Source of the DNA: Stigmatella aurantiaca DW4/3-1
Lineage (GTDB): Bacteria > Myxococcota > Myxococcia > Myxococcales > Myxococcaceae
DNA length: 64,000 nucleotides
Direction of reading: 5' to 3'
Assembly (NCBI RefSeq): GCF_000165485.1
Contig: NC_014623.1
Location: 6,280,893 to 6,344,892, forward strand
A model generated the notes under the pieces. That model saw nothing but the letters and a program-made list of their open reading frames with translations. It did no database searches and was not told the DNA's origin. The position numbers and the translations under genes are program-made. Positions within the stretch are counted from its first letter, which is position 1. Each line of letters begins with the position of its first letter. Shown here in pieces: positions 38,316 to 46,966 of this stretch.

Positions 38316-39149
38316 GTGCTCCTCGGCGCTCACGAGTCCATTGCAGGCGGCGTGAGCCAAGCCTTCGCGCGGGCCGAGGAACACGGCGCGCGCAGCCTGC
38401 AAATCTTCACGAAGAACGCGCGGGGCTGGAACGCGCCCCCGCTCACCGAGCCGGAGCGCCGCGCCTTCCGGGCCGAGGCCCGGCGCAGCGGCCTGCCCGC
38501 CATCGCCCACGGCAGCTACCTGGTGAACCTGGGCACGGAGGACCCCGTGCTGCGCGACAAGTCCATCGCGTGCGTGACGGAGGAGCTGACGCGCTGCGAG
38601 CGGCTGGGCATCTCCTGCCTCGTCATTCATCCGGGCACCCACCCGGATGAGAAGCGCGGGCTGGCCCTGGTGGCCGAGGGGCTCGACGAGGTGCACCGGC
38701 GCACCCCCCGCTTCCGCTCCCGTATCTGCCTGGAAATCACCGCCGGCCAGGGCCACTGCCTGGGCTGGCGGTTCTGGCACCTGACGGAGATTCTCTCGCG
38801 CGTGTCGAGGGAGGACCGGCTGGGCCTCTGCCTGGACACCTGCCACCTCTTCGCCGCGGGGTATGATTTGTCCTCCGAGGAGGGTTACGAAGCAGTGATG
38901 GCCGAGTGCGATGCGGCCGTGGGCCTGGAGCGCGTGCGCTGCTTCCACCTCAACGATTGCAAGAAGCCGCTCGGGTGCCGCGTGGACCGGCACGAGGAGG
39001 TTGGTCAGGGAACAATCGGGCGGACGGCCTTCCGCTGCCTCGTGAATGATTCGCGGTTCGTCAACACCATTGGGGTACTTGAGACCCCCTCCCCGGAACG
39101 GTATGCGGAGGCCCTCCGGCTTCTCGAATCCCTCCGTCGAAGGCAGTAA
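38316..39149 (+). CDS. nfo: Endonuclease IV (AP endonuclease)
   Basis: 277 residues from GTG 38316. It cuts DNA 5' of abasic sites using three zinc ions. The N-terminus LLGAHESIAGGVSQAFARA matches the family; other sites are GSYLVNLG, LVIHPGTHPDEKRGL, CLEITAGQGHCLG (for LE-T-GQG), LCLDTCHLFAAGYD and FHLNDCKKPLG with HEEVGQGTIG. His, Glu and Asp metal ligands are all present. It lies between the degenerate Fic gene (9-base gap) and the DHH phosphoesterase gene (12-base gap) and is very probably in one operon with them. Confidence 0.95.
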   Translation: MLLGAHESIAGGVSQAFARAEEHGARSLQIFTKNARGWNAPPLTEPERRAFRAEARRSGLPAIAHGSYLVNLGTEDPVLRDKSIACVTEELTRCERLGISCLVIHPGTHPDEKRGLALVAEGLDEVHRRTPRFRSRICLEITAGQGHCLGWRFWHLTEILSRVSREDRLGLCLDTCHLFAAGYDLSSEEGYEAVMAECDAAVGLERVRCFHLNDCKKPLGCRVDRHEEVGQGTIGRTAFRCLVNDSRFVNTIGVLETPSPERYAEALRLLESLRRRQ

Positions 39150-39161
39150 ATAAGAGAGCCC

Positions 39162-40277
39162 ATGCCTGCGACACAGTCCGCCAACCCCCGCCGCCCCCTG
39201 GCCACGGGTGAGCCCGAAGACCCTCTGCCACCTCGGCTCGCCCACCTGCCTGCCCGGGACAAGCTGGAGCGCCTGCTCAAAGTGGCCCGTGGGAAGAAGA
39301 AGGCCCTGATCCTCACCCACGACAACCCGGACCCCGACTCCCTGGCGGCCGCCGTCACCCTGGCCCACATTCTGGAGCGGCGGGCGGGCATGGAGGCCCG
39401 GGTCGGCTACGGCGGAATCATCGGACGCGCGGAGAACGTGGCCTTCGTCAAGGTGCTGCGGCTTCCCGTCTCGCACGTGTCTCAGCTCGACTTCGACGGT
39501 TATGACTTCTTCGGCCTGGTGGACACGCAGCCGTCGGTGGGCAACCACTCGCTGCCCGCCCGGCTGCGCGCGGATGTGGTGATTGATCACCACCCGCTCC
39601 GGGACGAGAGCCTGCAAGCCCCCTTCGCCGACGTGGGAGGCGATTTCGGCGCCACCGCGACGATGCTGGTGGAGTACCTGCGCGCGGCCCGCCTGGAGCC
39701 CTCGGTGGACGTGGCCACCGCGCTCTTCTACGGCATCAAGGCGGACACGCGGGACCTGGGGCGCGAGACGACCCAGACGGACATCGACAGCTACCTGTGG
39801 CTGTTCCCGCGCTGCGACAAGTACCTGCTGAGCCAGATCGAGCACCCCGAGGTGCCGGCGCGCTACTTCCAGCTCTTCCACACGTCCATCGAGCGGGCCA
39901 AGGTGTACGGCACCGCCATCGTCACGGACCTCGAGGAGGTCTACTCGCCGGACATGGTGGCCGAGATCGCCGAGCGGATGATGTTCCTGGACGGCATGAA
40001 GTGGTCGCTGGCGTATGGGACGTTCCGCAATCAGCTCTTCGTCTCCCTGCGGGTGAAGGACCGGCGGATGAACGCGGGGCGGCTGATCCGCGAGACGTGT
40101 GAGGACTTTGGCGGCTCCTCGGGAGGCCACGGCAGCATGGCGGGCGCGCGCCTGCCGCTGTCCGGCAAGGCCAGCCAGCGCAAGGCGCTCAAGCGCGAGC
40201 TGGTGAGCCGGTTCCTCGAGGCCTTCGGGGTCGCCGATCAGCGGCCCGTGTCGCTGCTGGCCGCCCAGGACGCGTGA
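39162..40277 (+). CDS. DHH/DHHA1 phosphoesterase (NrnA-like)
   Basis: 371 residues. The DHH domain has THDNPDPDSLAAAVTL (motif I), LVDTQPSVGN (motif II) and VIDHHPL (motif III); the DHHA1 domain near the end has the glycine-rich GGSSGGHGSMAGARL. These enzymes degrade short RNA or DNA oligonucleotides (nanoRNase), pAp or cyclic dinucleotides such as pGpG. The family member resembles the NrnA group, but the extra N-terminal tail of about 45 residues is unusual. Its stop overlaps the cysteine desulfurase start by four bases (GTGA), so both are translationally coupled. Confidence 0.9.
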   Translation: MPATQSANPRRPLATGEPEDPLPPRLAHLPARDKLERLLKVARGKKKALILTHDNPDPDSLAAAVTLAHILERRAGMEARVGYGGIIGRAENVAFVKVLRLPVSHVSQLDFDGYDFFGLVDTQPSVGNHSLPARLRADVVIDHHPLRDESLQAPFADVGGDFGATATMLVEYLRAARLEPSVDVATALFYGIKADTRDLGRETTQTDIDSYLWLFPRCDKYLLSQIEHPEVPARYFQLFHTSIERAKVYGTAIVTDLEEVYSPDMVAEIAERMMFLDGMKWSLAYGTFRNQLFVSLRVKDRRMNAGRLIRETCEDFGGSSGGHGSMAGARLPLSGKASQRKALKRELVSRFLEAFGVADQRPVSLLAAQDA

Positions 40278-41431
40278 TCTACTGGGATCACAACGCGGCC
40301 ACGCCGCTGCTCCCCGAGGTCTCCCAGGCCCTCGCCCAGGCCATCCTGGAGGGGGGCTCCGGCAACGCCTCCAGCATCCACCGGGCTGGCCGTGAAGCCC
40401 GGGGGCGTCTGGACGCCGCGCGGGCCCGGATCGCCCGGGTGCTGGGGTGCGAGCCCAAGGAGGTGTGCTTCACCAGCTCGGGCTCCGAGGCGGACGCGCT
40501 GGCGCTGAAGGGCGCCTTCCTCACGCGCAAGGATCCGCTCCGGCGGCGCATCGTCACCTCCTCCATCGAACACCCGGCGGTGCTCGCCACGATGGCGCAG
40601 TTGGAGAAGCTGGGCGCGGAGGTGGTGCGGCTCCGGCCCGGCGCGGACGGCCGGGTGTCCCCCGAGGCGGTGCTGGAGGCCCTCACGCCGGAGACGGCCC
40701 TGTGCTCCTTGATGTGGGCCAACAACGAAACGGGCGTGGTGCAGCCCGCGAGGGAGGCCGCCCTCGCCTGCCGCAAGCGCGGCATTCTCTTCCACACGGA
40801 CGCGGTGCAGGCGGTGGGCAAGCTGCCCGTGAGCCTGCGCGAGGTGGACGCGGACCTGCTGGCGCTCTCCGCCCACAAGTTTGGCGGGCCCGCGGGCGCG
40901 GGCGTGCTGGTGGTGCGCAAGGGCGTGGACCTCCAGGCGCTCACCCCGGGACACCAGGAAGGAAGCCGCCGGGGAGGGACGCAGAACGTGCCCTACGCGG
41001 AGGCCTTGTCGCTGGCGCTGGAGTTGTCCCAGTCCCGGCAGGAGGCCTCCAGTGCCCAACTGGGCGCACTGAGAGATCTCTTCGAGCGCGAGGTCCAAGC
41101 GCGCATCCCCGGCGTCCGCATCAACGGAGGCGCCGCGCCGCGCGTGCCCAACACCAGCAACCTGGCCTTCCACGGCACGGATGGAGAAGCCTTGCTGATC
41201 GCCTTGGATCTGGAAGGCATCTGCGTCTCCTCGGGCTCGGCCTGTGCCTCGGGGACGCTCTCCCCCTCCCATGTCCTTCTGGCCATGGGGCTCACGCCGG
41301 AGCAGGCCCACGGCTCGCTGCGCTTTTCCCTCGGCGCGGGCACCACCCAGGGCGAAGTGCAGCGCGTCGTGGAAGCGCTCGAGACCCACGTCCCCCGCGC
41401 GCGCGCCATCGCCGCCCGGGACCTGGCGTGA
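40274..41431 (+). CDS. Cysteine desulfurase (NifS/IscS family)
   Basis: 385 residues starting at GTG 40274, which overlaps the upstream stop by four bases. It takes sulfur from cysteine for Fe-S clusters or thiolated tRNA. Motifs are YWDHNAATPLLPEV, TSSGSEADALAL, EHPAVL, ANNETGVVQP, the PLP Lys in LSAHKFGGPAGAG, and the active-site Cys in SSGSACASG. The short Cys loop (SGSACASG) fits group I (IscS/NifS). No iscU or iscR is near, so it may be a stand-alone copy serving tRNA thiolation or DNA repair enzymes. Confidence 0.93.
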   Translation: MIYWDHNAATPLLPEVSQALAQAILEGGSGNASSIHRAGREARGRLDAARARIARVLGCEPKEVCFTSSGSEADALALKGAFLTRKDPLRRRIVTSSIEHPAVLATMAQLEKLGAEVVRLRPGADGRVSPEAVLEALTPETALCSLMWANNETGVVQPAREAALACRKRGILFHTDAVQAVGKLPVSLREVDADLLALSAHKFGGPAGAGVLVVRKGVDLQALTPGHQEGSRRGGTQNVPYAEALSLALELSQSRQEASSAQLGALRDLFEREVQARIPGVRINGGAAPRVPNTSNLAFHGTDGEALLIALDLEGICVSSGSACASGTLSPSHVLLAMGLTPEQAHGSLRFSLGAGTTQGEVQRVVEALETHVPRARAIAARDLA

Positions 41432-41447
41432 CGCGCCGGAGGGAAAC

Positions 41448-42383
41448 TCAGTCGCTGGTTCCGAACAGGCCTCGGACGACGGCGGCAATGGCCAAGGGCG
41501 TCCCCACGCGCTCGTCATAGTGGGGCGTGAGGGCCTGGGCGTAAGCCTCCGCCGAGGGGAAGCGGTCCTCGGCCCGCGCGGCGAACCCTCGGGAGATGAG
41601 CTCCTCCAGGGACTCGGGAATCTCGGGCCGCAGCACATGGAGGGGCCGGTAGCGCCGGTGGCTGATGTTGAAGAACACCTCTTCCGGGTTGTTGCCCGTG
41701 AAGGGGCGCTCCAGGGTCAGCAACTCGTAGAGCACCACGGTGGCGGCCCACAGGTCCGCCTCCGGCGTGACGCGCCCTCGCAGCGACTCGGGAGACAGGT
41801 AGTAGGGCTTGCCCAGAACCTCCTCGCCATCGCGTGAGCCGTCCACGAACGCCCGGGCCACCCCGAAGTCTCCGAGTTTGATCTCCCCCACCCGGGAGAT
41901 GAACAGGTTGGAGGGAGAGACGTCGCAATGGACGATGCCCAGCGCATCGCCGCGCGGGCCCGTGGCGGTGTGCGCGTACGCCAGCGCATCGAGGAGCACC
42001 TTGCCCAGGTACACCGCGAAGTCCACCGGCAACGGGATGCCCCGGTGCTTGCAGCGGCGAAGGATCTGTCCCAGGTCCCGGCCGTCCACCAACTCCATCA
42101 CGATGTAATAGGTGTCGCCGGCGATCCCCACATCCAGCACCTTGACGATGTTGGGGTGATCCAACTGCGTGGAGAGGTCCGCCTCCCGGATGAAGAGCTC
42201 GACCGAGGCGGGATCCTTCACGAGCGAGGGGAGCAGCCGCTTCAGGGCCACCATCCACCCTTCGTAGCGGCCCGAGAGCACCTTGGCCCGGTACACCTCG
42301 GCCATTCCCCCCTTTCCAAGCTGTGCCAACAGCTCGTAGTTGCCAAAGACCCGGGGCTGTCGGGGCGTGGCGGGGGGGTTCAC
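41448..42383 (-). CDS. Ser/Thr protein kinase, small soluble form
   Basis: 311 residues, essentially just a kinase domain. P-loop LGKGGMAEVY at about 22-31, ATP Lys in MVALKRLL, catalytic loop IVHCDVSPSNLF with Asp, DFG in LGDFGVARAF, and SPE in YYLSPESLRG. The HRD Arg is Cys here (HCD), as in many myxobacterial kinases. There is no transmembrane segment. Its ATG overlaps the TPR gene stop by four bases (ATGA), so the TPR protein is probably a partner. Substrates are not known. Confidence 0.92.
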   Translation of the reverse strand: MNPPATPRQPRVFGNYELLAQLGKGGMAEVYRAKVLSGRYEGWMVALKRLLPSLVKDPASVELFIREADLSTQLDHPNIVKVLDVGIAGDTYYIVMELVDGRDLGQILRRCKHRGIPLPVDFAVYLGKVLLDALAYAHTATGPRGDALGIVHCDVSPSNLFISRVGEIKLGDFGVARAFVDGSRDGEEVLGKPYYLSPESLRGRVTPEADLWAATVVLYELLTLERPFTGNNPEEVFFNISHRRYRPLHVLRPEIPESLEELISRGFAARAEDRFPSAEAYAQALTPHYDERVGTPLAIAAVVRGLFGTSD

Positions 42384-43342
42384 GGGTTCGGGGTTCCGGG
42401 ACCTGAGATTCCGCGTGAGAAAGCCGCCTTCTTCTCTTTCGACCGCTTCACGAGCGCCTGAAACTCCCGGTCATTGCCCAGTTGGCGGACCAGGTCGGGA
42501 TCTCCCTCGATGACTGTGTGCAGTTCGTAGCCCAGGTCGACCGTCTGCCGCAGGAAGCCCAGTGCCCTCTTCTTGCTGCCTGCCTGGGCATGGGCACAGC
42601 CCAGCATGTAGAGGATGTTCGGGTTGTTCGGCTGAAGCTTGGACGCCCGGTCCAGCGAGGCGATGGCCGCCGTCACCTGCCCCAGCTTGAGCTGGCTGGA
42701 GCCCAACCCCAGGTTCGCGGACCAGGTCGGGTCATTGTCCACGCTGCGCTGGAAGGCCTCCGCCGCCTCCTTGTATTGCTTGTTGAGGTAATACCGCTCC
42801 CCCTTCTCCAGCTCGGCGCGGGCCAGCTCGAACTTCGGGTTGCCCCGCTTGCCCGCCAGCTCGGCGGCCAGGGTGGGAGCCCCCGCCCCGGCGCTGACCG
42901 CGGCCTTCTCCGGGGGAATGGCCTGAAGAACGAACCGCTTGTCGCTCAGCACCGGCGACTCGCACCCGCTGCGAAGCCGCACATGGGCCATCAAGATCTG
43001 GGTGTCCTCGTTATAGAAGCCCAGGATGGAGTAGGCTTGCTCCGGCATGCAGCCGTTGCCGGTCTGACAAACTTTCAGCCACCCGACGAACACCGAGCCC
43101 TGGAGGGTGCCCTCCAACACCTTGCCCTTGCCCACCTGGGAGCAGACCGCCCCGCTCTGAGTCTGAACCCCCGAGAGCGTCTCGCCCTCGAGCATCAGCT
43201 CGAACTGGCCATAGTGCTCGGCCCGAAACGGCCCCGGGGACAGAGGCCGCGCGGCGGCCAGTCCAGGCACCAGGAGCAGGGCCACGGCGAGGCCGGTTAT
43301 AGAAGACGCGGGGGCCATGGAGAGGGCGGACGGGCGCATCAT
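42380..43342 (-). CDS. Exported TPR-repeat protein
   Basis: About 320 residues. The N-terminus has a signal peptide (SSITGLAVALLLVPGLAAARP), so the protein is exported. A beta-rich region (about 30-130) is followed by TPR repeats at about 170-290 (ERYYLNKQYKEAAEAFQRSVDNDP; ANLGLGSSQLKLGQVTAAIASLDRA; NPNILYMLGCAHAQAGSKKRALGFL). The start is chosen at the double ATG (43342/43339); no good ribosome site is visible, and the frame is open further upstream to 43411. The gene precedes and overlaps the Ser/Thr kinase gene by four bases. The divergent neighbour is the 6S RNA. Confidence 0.8.
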   Translation of the reverse strand: MMRPSALSMAPASSITGLAVALLLVPGLAAARPLSPGPFRAEHYGQFELMLEGETLSGVQTQSGAVCSQVGKGKVLEGTLQGSVFVGWLKVCQTGNGCMPEQAYSILGFYNEDTQILMAHVRLRSGCESPVLSDKRFVLQAIPPEKAAVSAGAGAPTLAAELAGKRGNPKFELARAELEKGERYYLNKQYKEAAEAFQRSVDNDPTWSANLGLGSSQLKLGQVTAAIASLDRASKLQPNNPNILYMLGCAHAQAGSKKRALGFLRQTVDLGYELHTVIEGDPDLVRQLGNDREFQALVKRSKEKKAAFSRGISGPGTPNP

Positions 43343-43382
43343 AGGAGGGGGACTGCGGCGTTGTAAACGTACGCGGGACACC

Positions 43383-43411
43383 TTGACCTGGCCAGGAGCC
43401 GTCCTTATCAT
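43383..43411 (+). promoter_or_regulatory. Sigma-70-type promoter for 6S RNA/fthC
   Basis: TTGACC (43383-43388), a 17-base spacer, and TATCAT (43406-43411), close to the consensus TTGACA-17-TATAAT (five of six in each box). It would start transcription near 43418, upstream of the 6S RNA candidate. Confidence 0.5.
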
Positions 43412-43454
43412 TTGATCCGGATCTTTCGAGGAAACTCCAACAAGTTCGAGGACT

Positions 43455-43640
43455 TAAGAGACCTATTTTCCGGGTTGTTCAAAGGCTGTCCCCTGCGGGG
43501 CGCGTGATGCCCAGCAGAAATTCGAACCGATACGTCCATCACGGGGGCCGTTTCGGGTTCCATGCGCAAGCCCTCCCTCCTCGCGGGGGATGAGGGAAGC
43601 CTACGGAGCCATGACTTCGGTCCCCACCTGGCTTCTAGAG
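43455..43640 (+). ncRNA. ssrS: 6S RNA (SsrS) candidate upstream of fthC
   Basis: A 361-base gene-free stretch (43343-43703) contains this. The 6S-like features are: the 5' arm around TTCAAAGGCTGTCCCCTG (43479-43496), a 3' arm around GAAGCCTACGGAGCC (43596-43610) and TCCCCACCTGGCTTCT (43621-43636). AGGCT pairs with AGCCT and TCCCC with GGGGA in the inner stem, and AGAGACC pairs loosely with GGCTTCT at the base; a central bubble lies between. In many proteobacteria ssrS lies directly before the 5-formyl-THF cyclo-ligase gene (ygfA), as here. 6S RNA binds sigma-70 RNA polymerase and reduces transcription in stationary phase. Ends are approximate; the promoter at 43383-43411 suggests a longer 5' precursor. 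Confidence 0.65.
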
Positions 43641-43703
43641 GGTTCAATGGACGCTGGGCACACGGCCATGCGGCGGGGGACTTTTTCTGTGGAGCGGCAG
43701 GCG

Positions 43704-44327
43704 GTGAGCGAGACGGTGGCGGCAGAAGAGGCGGCGAAGAAGCAGTCCTTGCGCGATGAGCTGACAGCACGTCGCAAGGCGATGACGCCAGACCTCATCG
43801 ATGGGCGAGGGTTGAAGGTGCAGTCTCGGTTCCTGGCATCGCCGTACTATCAGAAGGCCAGGACGGTGGCGCTGTACGCGCCAATCCGAGGAGAGGTGCC
43901 GACGCGGGACATTCTGATCGCGGCGTTGCAGGACGAGAAAATCGTCTGCTACCCGCTGTCCCACGTGCATGGGCGCATTCTCTCCTTCCGGGCCATCAAA
44001 TCGGAAGCCGAGCTGGAGCCGGGAAGGCTGGGGGTGCGAGAGCCCACCAACTCCTCGGATCTGGTACCGGTGGACCAGATCGATCTGTTCGTGGTGCCCG
44101 GGTTGGGCTTCACGAGAGACGGCAAGCGGCTGGGCCGGGGTGGTGGCTACTACGACGCCACCCTGCGGGCCGCGTCGGCCCGGAGCCGTCGGGTCGGTCT
44201 GGGGTTCAATGACCAGGTCGTCCCGTGGCTGCCCGTAAACGGGGACGATGTGGACATGGACCTCATCGTCACCGAGAGCGAGTCCCTGCGCGGCCTGTAC
44301 CGGGACTGGGACTTTCTCGACACGTAG
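43704..44327 (+). CDS. 5-formyltetrahydrofolate cyclo-ligase
   Basis: 207 residues from GTG 43704, chosen because GGAG lies nine bases upstream and the family starts close to KKQSLRDELTARRKAM; longer in-frame starts would overlap the 6S RNA. Typical motifs: the N-terminal basic helix, VALYAPIRGEVPT, YPLSHVHGRILSF, LFVVPGLGFTRDGKRLGRGGGYYD and VGLGFNDQVVP. The enzyme uses ATP to make methenyl-THF from 5-formyl-THF. Its placement behind 6S RNA is conserved in many proteobacteria (ygfA). It precedes tyrS by 119 bases. Confidence 0.9.
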   Translation: MSETVAAEEAAKKQSLRDELTARRKAMTPDLIDGRGLKVQSRFLASPYYQKARTVALYAPIRGEVPTRDILIAALQDEKIVCYPLSHVHGRILSFRAIKSEAELEPGRLGVREPTNSSDLVPVDQIDLFVVPGLGFTRDGKRLGRGGGYYDATLRAASARSRRVGLGFNDQVVPWLPVNGDDVDMDLIVTESESLRGLYRDWDFLDT

Positions 44328-44446
44328 CGGGTGAACAGCCCCGGGAGGAGGGGCCGTCGGACCCGGATGACGGGCCGCGCGTCCCCTCTCCTTCGTGACA
44401 GAAGGGGCTCGTTGCGGGAGCCGTTTCGGCTAAGGTCCCGCGCGCC

Positions 44447-45709
<1,263 letters not shown>

Positions 45710-45810
45710 CGGGTGCCCGGATGAATAAGCCAGCAAGCAAGCGGTCCAAGCTCTCAAGCCCCCCGTACAGGTGAGGGCCCACGGACCTCCCAGGTATGCT
45801 GCCGAGCGCC

Positions 45811-46866
45811 ATGCCACGCCTTTTCGCCCTGCTGCTTCTCTCCCTCCCCCTCTCCGTCCTGGCCTCGGGCCCCGGGGCCTTCATCTCCTCCATCCGGGTG
45901 GAGGCGGTGGCCGAGCCGGAGTCAAAGGAGGCCGTCTTCACGGTGGAGCCGGACACCTCCTATCCCCTCCTCAAGAAGGGAGGGCCCGGGCGCAAGTGGT
46001 GCAAGCTGCGCGGCGCCACGGGCGAAGGCTGGGTGCTCTGCGACGGCGCGGAGGAGACCGCGGTCACCGCGGCGCCGGGCGCGGTGGAGCTGGCCGTGGC
46101 GGACAAGGCCCCGAGCGCCGAGGTCCTCTCCACGATGGCCCCCGAGTCTTCGGGGTGCGCGACCACGTGTGAGCACCCTCGCCTCTTCTCGCAGCTTCCC
46201 GCCGTGTCCGAGGTCGACCGGGAAGTCCTCGCCCTCTGCCCCTCCCGGCCAGATGTCTCGGTGAGCGCGGAGGCCATCCACCAATTCTTCGCCAACCACT
46301 ATGAGGACAAGGCCCTCCAGCACGCGCTGGCCGTGGCGGGGAGGCCGCTGGAAGGCCCCGAGGCCCGGCAGGCCAACCTGACGTGGCTCACGGGCCTCTG
46401 GGTGGGCACCGGTCCGCACAACGCCTTCACCTATGTCTTCTGTGGGGACGACTGGATGCGCGGGACCATCGGCGGGCTGCACTTCCTGCCCCGCTACGCG
46501 CAGCTCGAGGCCGAGGGGAAGATCTGCTTCACCGGCCCCGCGCGAAGCGACGCGGAGGCGTTGCAGGGAGACAACTACCTCATCCAGTTCCGTGGGGTGG
46601 CGCCTTGGTCCTGCGGGGAGAAGAAGGTGGGCGGGTTCTCACGCTCGCAAGACGCACTGAGCATCGCGGCCATCGGAGCGCAGGCCTTCGCGAACTGCTG
46701 CGCGCGGGACGGCGCGAAGAAGGAGGGCGGCGTCTACTCGGTGCCAGAGCTGGACGGTGCCGCCTGGAAGATTCGCTGCGGCACGCGCAACGGCACCTAC
46801 GGCATCTCCTCGCTCTACCCCACCAGCGAGAGCCCCACCTGCTCGGGGCCACAGGCCACGCGGTAG
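45811..46866 (+). CDS. Exported EndoU-like protein with N-terminal SH3-like part
   Basis: 351 residues. A signal peptide (MPRLFALLLLSLPLSVLASG) leads to an SH3-like stretch (about 30-75, with LLKKGGPGRKWCKL and GEGWVLC) and a Cys-rich linker. From about 195 on the sequence follows the EndoU (XendoU/placental protein 11) pattern: AFTYVFCGDDW, IGGLHFLPRYAQLEAEGKICF, AIGAQAFANCCA, and a C-terminal WKIRCGTRNGTYGISSLYP like the KYIGSAYP strand. EndoU enzymes cleave RNA after uridine using two His and a Lys. The first His is Tyr208 here, while His224 (GLHF) remains. It may be an inactive relative or use another residue. An upstream ATG (45796) is an alternative start. Confidence 0.65.
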   Translation: MPRLFALLLLSLPLSVLASGPGAFISSIRVEAVAEPESKEAVFTVEPDTSYPLLKKGGPGRKWCKLRGATGEGWVLCDGAEETAVTAAPGAVELAVADKAPSAEVLSTMAPESSGCATTCEHPRLFSQLPAVSEVDREVLALCPSRPDVSVSAEAIHQFFANHYEDKALQHALAVAGRPLEGPEARQANLTWLTGLWVGTGPHNAFTYVFCGDDWMRGTIGGLHFLPRYAQLEAEGKICFTGPARSDAEALQGDNYLIQFRGVAPWSCGEKKVGGFSRSQDALSIAAIGAQAFANCCARDGAKKEGGVYSVPELDGAAWKIRCGTRNGTYGISSLYPTSESPTCSGPQATR

Positions 46867-46921
46867 TCCGCTTCCACTCCCCACTCCCCCTGCCTGGACA
46901 AGGCTTTTGAAGCCGATGGGC

Positions 46922-46966
46922 TTGCTTCGGGCCTGTGCCAGCGCCATAATTTGGTCATGCGACCAA
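46922..46966 (+). promoter_or_regulatory. Promoter and dyad over the start codon of the oxygenase-WD40 gene
   Basis: TTGCTT (46922-46927), a 17-base spacer and CATAAT (46945-46950) form a promoter-like pair whose start point would fall at about the ATG (46957). The perfect inverted repeat TTGGTC-ATGC-GACCAA (46951-46966) follows the -10 box at once, with the start codon inside the loop. No ribosome site is visible. This suggests a leaderless mRNA or an operator/hairpin that blocks the start. Confidence 0.45.

Noticed and set aside
37392-40130. A 912-codon minus-strand frame over the Fic, nfo and DHH genes
   Set aside because: It spans three well-supported plus-strand genes and has only shadow composition.
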